From: Thermotoga petrophila RKU-1
Lineage (GTDB): Bacteria; Thermotogota; Thermotogae; Thermotogales; Thermotogaceae
DNA length: 64,000 nt
Assembly (NCBI RefSeq): GCF_000016785.1
Contig: NC_009486.1
Span: 868,001-932,000, forward strand
Direction of reading: 5' to 3'
Shown in pieces: positions 58,026-64,000 of the stretch. Position 1 is the first letter of the stretch. Each line of letters starts with the position of its first letter. The notes under the pieces are model-generated. The model made no database searches. It had not been told where the DNA came from and worked only from the letters and a program-made list of their open reading frames with translations. The position numbers and the translations under genes are program-made.

Positions 58026-58792
58026 TCCTCGTATATCATCTTCACCGTCATACCACCATCGACGATGAAGTTCGTGCCTGTTATGAAACCTGCTTTTTCG
58101 TCGTCCGCGAGAAAGACGCAGAGATGGGCAATATCTAAGGGATTTCCAACTCTTCCAGCCGGGTGCTGTTCGTGATCGATGGGTCTCAGATCGGGTTTTT
58201 TTCTCAGGGACTTCTTCTTCCATTCCGATGTTTCTATCCAGCCGGGGCTTATGCTCACCACTCTTATGTGATATCTGGAAAGACTCACGGCCAAGGAGTG
58301 CGTGAGCGCTACGAGGCCTCCCTTTGAAGCCGAGTAGGGTTCTGTGTCCGGCTCTGACTGAAATGCCCTTGTGCTTGCTATGTTTATGATCACTCCGCCA
58401 CCGCGTTTTATCATTTCTTCCGCGCAGTATCGAGAACAGATGTAAGGCCCCGTGAGGTTCACCCTGATCACTCTCTCCCATTCTTCGAGAGGTCTTTCGA
58501 AGATGCTCTTCACGGACATGACGGCTGCGTTGTTCACCAGAACGTCTACCCCGCCGTATATTTCGACGGTTTTTCTCACCATGTTCTTCACGGAGTTTTC
58601 ATCTGCAACGTCCGTTTTTACGAATGTGACATCCAGCCCTCTTTCTCTCAACATCTCTTCTCTTTCAACGCCCGCTTCTTCGTCTATCTCTGCTATGACT
58701 ACCTTCATGCCGTTTTCCGCAAAAAGCTGCGTGATCGCGGCTCCGATTCCCTGACCTCCACCTGTAACGACTGCCACCTTGCCTTCGAGCAT
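58022..58792 (-). CDS. Short-chain dehydrogenase/reductase
   Basis: 256-aa NAD(P)-dependent oxidoreductase. The cofactor motif TGGGQGIG is at 11-18, NNAA at about 87, the catalytic serine in INIAST and the YSASK pair near 153-157. It resembles 3-oxoacyl-ACP reductase or glucose-1-dehydrogenase types; the acidic IDEEAGVE after beta-2 (IAEIDEE) argues for NAD. Substrate unknown. ATG 58792 follows GGGGTG, right after the por terminator, and it leads the crcB-DUF190 genes. Confidence 0.85.
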   Translation of the reverse strand: MLEGKVAVVTGGGQGIGAAITQLFAENGMKVVIAEIDEEAGVEREEMLRERGLDVTFVKTDVADENSVKNMVRKTVEIYGGVDVLVNNAAVMSVKSIFERPLEEWERVIRVNLTGPYICSRYCAEEMIKRGGGVIINIASTRAFQSEPDTEPYSASKGGLVALTHSLAVSLSRYHIRVVSISPGWIETSEWKKKSLRKKPDLRPIDHEQHPAGRVGNPLDIAHLCVFLADDEKAGFITGTNFIVDGGMTVKMIYEE

Positions 58793-58811
58793 GCTAACAC
58801 CCCACAGAAAA

Positions 58812-58829
58812 GGCGGGGTAACCCCCGCC
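58812..58829 (-). terminator. Terminator of the por operon
   Basis: GGCGGGG (58812-58818) pairs with CCCCGCC (58823-58829), followed on the minus strand by TTTTCT. It lies five bases past the porB stop. The SDR-crcB genes beyond it depend on readthrough or a weak promoter. Confidence 0.78.
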
Positions 58830-58833
58830 CGTT

Positions 58834-59808
58834 TTATCTAATCGGTTTGTCCTTTGTAACCTCTTCCAGTGTGAGTAGTCTTTCCCATCTTCTGTCGACG
58901 TATTCCTGGAGTTCGTCTACGATTTCTTTTGCATCCGGTCTTGAAAGAAGTTTTCTGAACCTTCCCTGAGCCTTCAGGAATTCCTCCACAGGTTTGAACT
59001 GTCTCGGTTTTCTGGTGACTCTGTAAACTCCTCTTTCCACTTCGTACAAAGGCCAGTACTTCGTTTCTACGGCGAGTTTTGATATTTCTACTGTTTTATC
59101 GTCGTTCACTCTCCAGAACCTGACGCAAGGAGAGAAGACCGCAAGGAAAGAAGGTCCATCGAAGTTCAGCGCCTTTTCCACCTTGGCAAAGAAGTCCATG
59201 GGTTCAGAGAGCGATGCGGTAGCTGCGTAGACGTTCTCGTGAGCCGCTACGATCTCGACGATGTTCTTTTTCAGCTGGACCTTTCCGGGGAGTTTCTTTC
59301 CAACAGGGGCTGTTGTGGTATCCGAACCCGGGGGTGTGGATCCGGATCTCTGGTTTCCTGTGTTCATGTATCCCTCGTTGTCGTAGAGCACGTAAAGCAC
59401 TTTATGACCTCTTTCGAGCATCCCGGACAGTGACTGAAGACCGATATCGTACGTTCCACCGTCTCCACCAAAAGCAATGAAGGCGTATTTTTTGTCTTCT
59501 GGGATCTTTCCTTTGTTTTTCAGTGCTTTGTAAGCCGTTTCCACACCGCTCATCGTTGCTGCCACGTTTTCAAAGGCGTTGTGAATGTAAGGTACGCTCC
59601 AAGCGGTGTACGGATAGATGGAGGTAGAAACCTCCAGACAACCTGTTGCGAGTCCAACAACGGGTTCGTATCCGAGGTGTCTTGCGATCATCATCACGAA
59701 CTTCACTGTGATGGGTGCTCCACAACCTGGACAGAGCCTGTGACCCTGTGTGATACCGATTTCTTTCTTATCGAACTCCTGTGCCAGCTGTTTTATGTTA
59801 ACGGGCAT
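58834..59808 (-). CDS. porB: Pyruvate:ferredoxin oxidoreductase, beta subunit
   Basis: 324 aa. It binds thiamine diphosphate through GDGGTYDIGLQSLSGMLERG and later NEGYMN. Cluster cysteines include CPGCGAP near residue 24 and C-terminal cysteine(s) in FSPCVRFW. With PorA, PorD and PorG it oxidises pyruvate to acetyl-CoA and CO2, giving reduced ferredoxin for hydrogen production. The gap to porA is 14 bases. Confidence 0.96.
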   Translation of the reverse strand: MPVNIKQLAQEFDKKEIGITQGHRLCPGCGAPITVKFVMMIARHLGYEPVVGLATGCLEVSTSIYPYTAWSVPYIHNAFENVAATMSGVETAYKALKNKGKIPEDKKYAFIAFGGDGGTYDIGLQSLSGMLERGHKVLYVLYDNEGYMNTGNQRSGSTPPGSDTTTAPVGKKLPGKVQLKKNIVEIVAAHENVYAATASLSEPMDFFAKVEKALNFDGPSFLAVFSPCVRFWRVNDDKTVEISKLAVETKYWPLYEVERGVYRVTRKPRQFKPVEEFLKAQGRFRKLLSRPDAKEIVDELQEYVDRRWERLLTLEEVTKDKPIR

Positions 59809-59822
59809 TCCTCACACCTCCT

Positions 59823-61001
59823 TCACTCTCTGAGACCAAGATATCTCTGTTCATCTGCTATGAGGTTTCCGTTTATGGCATCTTCGAACGCTTTTCTGAT
59901 GTGCTCTGGTTTGATGTCCCTTCCACCGAGACCGTAGACATAGGATCCAAGCATCGGCCTCGCTGCTACTTCGTAGAGCGCAGATTTCACTGCTTCGTAG
60001 AGAGGTGCTTCCGCTCCGAAGGAAACAGCTCTGTCGAGCACAACTACACTCTTTCTTCCGTTGAGGAGTTCCTGAAGCTGCTCCTTCGGGAACGGTCTGA
60101 ACATCCAGATTTTCAAAGATCCAACTTTGTAGCCTTCTTCTCTCAGTTCATCAACCACGTACTTTATCGTGCTGTTTGTGGAGCCCAGTGCTACCATCAC
60201 GTGCTCTGCATCTTCCATTCTGTACGGTTCGACAAACCAGTATTTCCTTCCAAACGTTTCTTCGAATTCTTTTGCGATTTCCGGGAACACCTTCTTTACG
60301 TTTTCCATGGCTTCAATCTGCTGTCTTTTGTGTTCGAAGTAGTAATCGTAAAGATCGAGAGGACCCCAGGTTACAGGGTGTTCAGTATCCAGAAGAGGAT
60401 ACATGGGTTTGAGCTCTCCAACGAACTTCTTCACGAGTTCATCGGGATAGAACTCAACGGGTTCCACTCCGTGAGAAAGGATGAACCCATCGAGGTTCAC
60501 CATGACGGGAAGTCTCACATCTTCGTGTTCTGCCAGTCTCACAGCGAGAATGGTGAAATCGTAAGCCTCCTGATTAGTTTCCGCAAAGAGCTGAATCCAT
60601 CCAGAATCCCTTTCTGCCATCGCGTCGCTGTGGTCACAGTGAATGTTTATAGGACCACTGAGCGCTCTGTTCACAACGGGCATCACAATGGGAAGTCTGT
60701 AGGAGGCAGCGATGTAAACTATTTCGTGCATCAGTGCGAGTCCATTTGCACTGGTTGCTGTCATCGCTCTTGCTCCCGCGGCAGCGGCTCCAACGACAGC
60801 GCTCATCGCACTGTGTTCACTTTCGACGGGAATCATTTCTGTCCTGACAACGCCGTCCGCGACGAACCTGGCGAAGTACTCCACAATAGGTGTCTGTGGA
60901 GTGATCGGGTACGCCGCAACGACATCGGGCTCTATCTGTCTCATCGCATTGGCAACGGCCTCAGCGCCGGTGACGGCCACTCTCTCGACGACCCTTTCCA
61001 T
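59823..61001 (-). CDS. porA: Pyruvate:ferredoxin oxidoreductase, alpha subunit
   Basis: 392 aa with the typical AAYPITPQTPIVEYFARF near 27-46 and SEHSAMSAVVGAAAAGAR. It forms the catalytic core with PorB. ATG 61007 abuts the GGAGG, while ATG 61001 lies seven bases after it and gives the known 392-aa MERVVERVAV start. porD ends at 61004, two bases upstream. Confidence 0.96.
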   Translation of the reverse strand: MERVVERVAVTGAEAVANAMRQIEPDVVAAYPITPQTPIVEYFARFVADGVVRTEMIPVESEHSAMSAVVGAAAAGARAMTATSANGLALMHEIVYIAASYRLPIVMPVVNRALSGPINIHCDHSDAMAERDSGWIQLFAETNQEAYDFTILAVRLAEHEDVRLPVMVNLDGFILSHGVEPVEFYPDELVKKFVGELKPMYPLLDTEHPVTWGPLDLYDYYFEHKRQQIEAMENVKKVFPEIAKEFEETFGRKYWFVEPYRMEDAEHVMVALGSTNSTIKYVVDELREEGYKVGSLKIWMFRPFPKEQLQELLNGRKSVVVLDRAVSFGAEAPLYEAVKSALYEVAARPMLGSYVYGLGGRDIKPEHIRKAFEDAINGNLIADEQRYLGLRE

Positions 61002-61003
61002 CC

Positions 61004-61303
61004 TCATCCCTCCTCGCTCAGAAACTCAGTCTCAGGTCTCATCTCTATGGCCTGCTTTGGACATACGTTCGCACAGAGTCCGCATCCTTTACAGTAGTCG
61101 TAGTTGAAACCTTTCATTATTCCGCCTTCTTGGATGATCGCTTGATCTGGACAGTAGAGCCAGCAGAACATACAGTCTATACATTTCTCTTTGTGAAGAA
61201 TAGGTCTCATCACACGCCAGGCACCTGTTTTGTATTCTCTTGCTGTTCCCGGTTTGTCGATGACTCCTCCAATGGGAATTTCCTTCCAGCTTTTAAGAGA
61301 CAT
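61004..61303 (-). CDS. porD: Pyruvate:ferredoxin oxidoreductase, delta (ferredoxin) subunit
   Basis: 99 aa with two [4Fe-4S] motifs, CIDCMFCWLYCP near 38-49 and CKGCGLCANVCP near 68-79, passing electrons to external ferredoxin. ATG 61303 is seven bases after GGAGG and gives MSLKSWKEIP; a GTG at 61309 overlaps the site. Confidence 0.96.
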   Translation of the reverse strand: MSLKSWKEIPIGGVIDKPGTAREYKTGAWRVMRPILHKEKCIDCMFCWLYCPDQAIIQEGGIMKGFNYDYCKGCGLCANVCPKQAIEMRPETEFLSEEG

Positions 61304-61315
61304 TCTCACACCTCC

Positions 61316-61894
61316 TCACTCTGAGCACTTTACTTCCTCATATCCACGTCTCAAAGCTCTCTTGTTCGCATCAATCACTTCCTGAGGGAATTTCTTTCCG
61401 AACATCTTCTCGATTCTCTTCTCTATCGCCTCGAGAGGCACAATACCTGTCACTCTGACCAGCGCTCCAAGCATCGGTGTGTTCGGTATTCCTCTCTTTA
61501 TCTCCTGGAGAGCGATGTCTGTAGCATCCACCACGCATATCTTTCCGTTGAATCCTGTCTTTTTTCTGACGAATTCGAAATCCTTAACGGTGTTCACAAG
61601 GAGGATACCATCTTCTGAAAGGCCTTCTACAATGGCGGGAGAAAGTAGTGTTTCATCGATCACCACAACGACGTCCGGGTTTTCCACTGCAGATCTCACT
61701 CTGATGTACTCATCACCAATCCTGTTGAAGGCCCTCATGGGAGCACCTGTTCTTTCTGCACCGTATTCTGGAAAAGCCTGAACGTATTTCCCGGCTTCCA
61801 GAGCGGCTTCTGCCAGCATCTGGGAAGCACTCTTCGCACCTTGCCCGGCTCTACCGTGCCATCGTATTTCAAAGTATTTCTTCGCAACGGGCAT
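61316..61894 (-). CDS. porG: Pyruvate:ferredoxin oxidoreductase, gamma subunit
   Basis: 192 aa. GRAGQGAKSASQMLAEAA near residue 16 and FPEYGAERTGAP are standard for the gamma subunit. A long frame runs upstream, but ATG 61894 is nine bases after GGAGG and gives the known length. It leads the porGDAB operon. Confidence 0.95.
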   Translation of the reverse strand: MPVAKKYFEIRWHGRAGQGAKSASQMLAEAALEAGKYVQAFPEYGAERTGAPMRAFNRIGDEYIRVRSAVENPDVVVVIDETLLSPAIVEGLSEDGILLVNTVKDFEFVRKKTGFNGKICVVDATDIALQEIKRGIPNTPMLGALVRVTGIVPLEAIEKRIEKMFGKKFPQEVIDANKRALRRGYEEVKCSE

Positions 61895-61984
61895 CCGATT
61901 GCACCTCCTCGACAACATGGATTTAACCCACGTTATTGTATCAGATACATAATGCATTTCATAATGGTATACTTAAACAATAAA
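61895..61984 (-). promoter_or_regulatory. por operon promoter region
   Basis: 90 bases between the chemoreceptor stop and porG. A minus-strand TACAAT stands about 45 bases before porG within the palindrome GTATC-T-GATAC, but no convincing -35 is seen. The promoter is likely here; exact boxes are unsure. Confidence 0.4.
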
Positions 61985-62821
61985 TTAAATCTTTAGATCC
62001 TTCAGTTTTCTCTGAGCGGTGATCACTGAGTTGATAACTCTGTTTATGGTCGTGAATCCTCCTGCAGTCTCTTCCAGAACCTTCGTTGCACTGTCGATTT
62101 CCGCACTCTTTTCTGAGAGTGACTCCTTCGAGGTATCGAGGGAGTTTCTGACCTCCTGAAGGAGCTTTACGTTGTTTTCCATAAAACGAACCATATTCTG
62201 GAGGGTTTTACCAACTGTTTCAAACAGATTCGCCATGAACTCGAGGTTTTCAAGGGATCTTTGTGAAGATTCGAGGATTTCTCTGGCCTTCTCGACGATC
62301 TGCTTTGTCACTTCATTTGTTTCGTTTGATAGATTCTGAACCTCGTTTGCTACGATCATGAAGCCTTTTCCCGCTTCTCCGGCCCTCGCAGCCTCTATGG
62401 TGGCGTTTAAGGCGAGGATGTTGGTTTCCCTGGCGATTCTCATAATGTTCTGAATCAACTTTTCGATCGATCTTATGTTTTCAAGGGTCTCTCCTATCTG
62501 GGATGAAGCTTCTTTCACCCTTTCGACGATCTGATCTACATTTGTTCCGGATTTTTTCAACTCCTCCATGATGTTTTCACTGATCTTTTCCATGTCTTGG
62601 ATGACAGAGACGAGCTGATCACTTTTCGCTTGAAAATCTCCCACCAGTTCCTGAAACAGTCTGTTGAGATTCACAAACCTTTCTTTAACTTCCTCTATTC
62701 TGCGCTGCATTCTTCTCAGCTTTCTGGTCAGTGCTTCGTCCAGCTGGCTTGTGAAGGATATGATCGTGTTCTCTGCAAAGAACGCAGAAGTGAGTTTATC
62801 CACGATTTCTCTTTCTCTCAT
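61985..62821 (-). CDS. Soluble chemoreceptor-like signalling protein
   Basis: 278 aa with no signal peptide or membrane helix: a cytoplasmic coiled-coil receptor. The hairpin tip [20 protein letters not shown] lies near 133-152, and heptad-like helices extend on both sides. There is no sensor domain of its own. By order this is TM0014 (Tm14), whose structure is known as I recall. It is nine bases after the diiron-protein gene, which is the probable sensor partner. Confidence 0.92.
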   Translation of the reverse strand: MREREIVDKLTSAFFAENTIISFTSQLDEALTRKLRRMQRRIEEVKERFVNLNRLFQELVGDFQAKSDQLVSVIQDMEKISENIMEELKKSGTNVDQIVERVKEASSQIGETLENIRSIEKLIQNIMRIARETNILALNATIEAARAGEAGKGFMIVANEVQNLSNETNEVTKQIVEKAREILESSQRSLENLEFMANLFETVGKTLQNMVRFMENNVKLLQEVRNSLDTSKESLSEKSAEIDSATKVLEETAGGFTTINRVINSVITAQRKLKDLKI

Positions 62822-62830
62822 AGAATCACC

Positions 62831-63592
62831 TCACAAAGAATAGAGATTGTCTATCAGATCAACACCGCATTTGAGATTTCTGAACCACTCGAGGAATTTC
62901 TTCACAGACTCTCCTCTGAACACAGCGCCGTGCTGAGGTGCGATCATATCTATCTTTCTCTTTGAAACCATATCCACCCATTTCTTGCAGGCCGTATTGG
63001 AAGACATGTACCTTTTGTGGAAGGCCTCCATAAGCGGAAGATGTCTTTCGAAATCATCGACGTACCTGTACCTCTTTCCTTTTTCGAACACCGCGGCGCC
63101 TATATCTCCTGAGAAAAGGATCTTTGCCACCGGATCGTAGAGAACGAAATTCCCAGTAGAATGAAGGAAATGCGCCGGGAGTATCTCGAGCTCGTTACCA
63201 CTCAGGAGTTTTATCTTTGTTCCTTTGTCAGAGATCGGAACGATCCTTTTCTGATCGTAGATTCCAAAGTGTGGGAGAAACCTCACCCAGAGAGAGGATA
63301 TGTATATCTTCGCGTTCTCACATATCGAAAGCCAGAGCAAAATCCCGGATGTGACATCGGGATCCTGATGCGTGTAGAATATATGTCTTATGCTGGAAAG
63401 ATCAACCACTTCCGCTACGTTGGACATCACCCTGGGAAAGACGTGTGCTCCGCCCGGGTCCAGGAGAATCCCTTCGTTTCCATCGAGGATCAAATACTGG
63501 TTCGTCTGAACGATCTCTTCTTCTTTCTCTTCCCATCCCAGAAACATGAATTTGTGCTGACCGTTGTCGAAGAGGATTTCGTTTTCAAACAT
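62831..63592 (-). CDS. Diiron metallo-beta-lactamase-fold protein (ODP-like oxygen/iron sensor)
   Basis: 253 aa, the metallo-beta-lactamase half of a flavodiiron protein without its flavodoxin domain. Ligands seen are H75, D77 and D79 in THQDPDV, H144 in HFLHSTGN, D163 in FSGDIGA and H221 in APQHGAVF. The ligand pattern fits two irons. The histidine that normally follows D79 is a valine (V80), as in ODP proteins, which sense oxygen rather than reduce it. Start is ATG 63592 after GGAGGTGAC. It is cotranscribed with the soluble chemoreceptor. Confidence 0.88.
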   Translation of the reverse strand: MFENEILFDNGQHKFMFLGWEEKEEEIVQTNQYLILDGNEGILLDPGGAHVFPRVMSNVAEVVDLSSIRHIFYTHQDPDVTSGILLWLSICENAKIYISSLWVRFLPHFGIYDQKRIVPISDKGTKIKLLSGNELEILPAHFLHSTGNFVLYDPVAKILFSGDIGAAVFEKGKRYRYVDDFERHLPLMEAFHKRYMSSNTACKKWVDMVSKRKIDMIAPQHGAVFRGESVKKFLEWFRNLKCGVDLIDNLYSL

Positions 63593-63705
63593 ATTGTCAC
63601 CTCCAGATTTCAAACGATTTCAAGAATTAATCCCCATTTGATTCTATCACTACATGCAACACTTTGTGACTGTTTCTTTTCTTTTCATCATATGACAGTG
63701 AGAGG

Positions 63706-63714
63706 TGTTATAAT
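63706..63714 (+). promoter_or_regulatory. Extended -10 promoter for the NuoE/HndA-like gene
   Basis: TGTTATAAT at 63706-63714, an extended -10 box about 80 bases before the start at 63796. No good -35 is seen. The rest of 63593-63795 shows no gene. Confidence 0.5.
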
Positions 63715-63795
63715 CGACTATGGTGAATGTGAAAAAAATATCAGATAAAAATTGTGAAAAAATTCCCGATAAATTCTGATCAGGAGGTGGCGGTT

Positions 63796-64000
63796 TTGGT
63801 CAAGTCGAAGGAGGAACTCTTCAAAGAGCTGGAGAATTTCATAGAAGAAAATGGGTACGAGGGAAAGAAGGATGCACTCATACAGGTGCTTCACAAGGCC
63901 CAGGAACTCTTCGGATATCTTCCCGCGGATGTTCTCGAGTACATCTCAGACAAACTCGACGTTCCTCTCTCGAAGGTTTATGGAGTGGTCACCTTCTACA
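63796..64000 (+). CDS. NuoE/HndA-type 24-kDa thioredoxin-like [2Fe-2S] subunit (partial)
   Basis: First 68 codons of a subunit of an NADH-dependent hydrogenase or dehydrogenase complex. [19 protein letters not shown] followed by KVYGVVTFY is the standard N-terminal part of NuoE/HndA proteins; the cluster cysteines lie beyond the edge. The start is TTG 63796, eight bases after GGAGG. By order it is TM0012, leading a set that would continue with NuoF-like and hydrogenase-like genes. Confidence 0.9.
   Translation, partial: MVKSKEELFKELENFIEENGYEGKKDALIQVLHKAQELFGYLPADVLEYISDKLDVPLSKVYGVVTFY

Noticed and set aside
58793-58833. Fluoride riboswitch ahead of the crcB unit
   Set aside because: The only structure is a simple GC hairpin with a T-run placed as the por terminator; the pseudoknot pattern of the crcB motif is not seen.
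59901-61097. 398-codon open frame opposite porA
   Set aside because: Antisense shadow of porA; Cys/His/Phe-rich composition and no ribosome site.

Overview
The window reads as chromosomal DNA of a hyperthermophilic, sugar-fermenting anaerobe of the genus Thermotoga, either T. maritima or a very close relative. Three things support this. Gene content and order match, from memory, the T. maritima MSB8 stretch from about TM0072 down to TM0012. Known enzymes have the expected lengths (XynA 1059 aa, AguA 674 aa, BglB 722 aa, PorA 392 aa). The coding style fits too: strong GGAGG ribosome sites, many GTG/TTG starts, and overlaps of 1-4 nt between genes. No database search was run, so locus names are recollection.

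Region by region. (1) 1-23516 is a xylan and glucuronoxylan island. It has an xylo-oligosaccharide ABC importer (xloE plus a cut-off permease), two GH10 xylanases (xynB, toga-anchored xynA), a second complete importer (15324-21436), the GH67 alpha-glucuronidase aguA, and the uronate pathway uxaC, uxuB, uxuA, kdgK and eda with an IclR-type regulator. (2) 23517-27966 is an iron operon read leftward from a perfect Fur-type palindrome: a two-domain FeoA, FeoB, a small membrane protein, an exported esterase and a lipoprotein. (3) 28067-30714 is a DUF362 ferredoxin-like gene broken by an IS200/IS605-type element. The element has a decayed tnpA, an intact tnpB and a predicted omega RNA at its right end. 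(4) 30772-34236 holds an outer-membrane-like protein, an ABC exporter and aminopeptidase P. (5) 34220-41043 is one tightly packed leftward operon: DUF362 ferredoxin, exported protein, THEP1 NTPase, HD-GYP protein, then four folate genes (PTPS family, folE2, folP, folK) with no folB. (6) 41130-53685 is a beta-glucan island: esterase estA, ROK regulator bglR, the cellobiose/laminaribiose importer, beta-glucosidase bglB and a GH16 laminarinase, followed by a chemoreceptor. (7) 55808-58792 holds mutL, DUF190, crcB and a short-chain dehydrogenase. (8) 58834-61894 is the four-subunit pyruvate:ferredoxin oxidoreductase. (9) 61985-63592 is a soluble chemoreceptor paired with a diiron flavodiiron-like sensor. 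(10) A NuoE/HndA-type subunit is cut by the right edge.

How it fits together. Anchored or secreted glycosidases cut xylan and beta-glucan outside the cell. Family-5 binding proteins, of the type usually called oligopeptide-binding, feed the oligosaccharides to ABC importers. Cytoplasmic AguA and BglB finish the breakdown, uronates enter the KDG route, and pyruvate is oxidised by Por. Regulation is visible as divergent promoters around IclR and ROK regulators, a Fur box, and GC-rich hairpins placed just after secreted-protein genes inside operons.

The points most worth a second look are the tnpB with a shifted catalytic glutamate and its omega RNA, the iron-regulated esterase/lipoprotein pair, the diiron sensor-chemoreceptor pair, the PTPS folate bypass, and three genes whose best start codon is not ATG, GTG or TTG.
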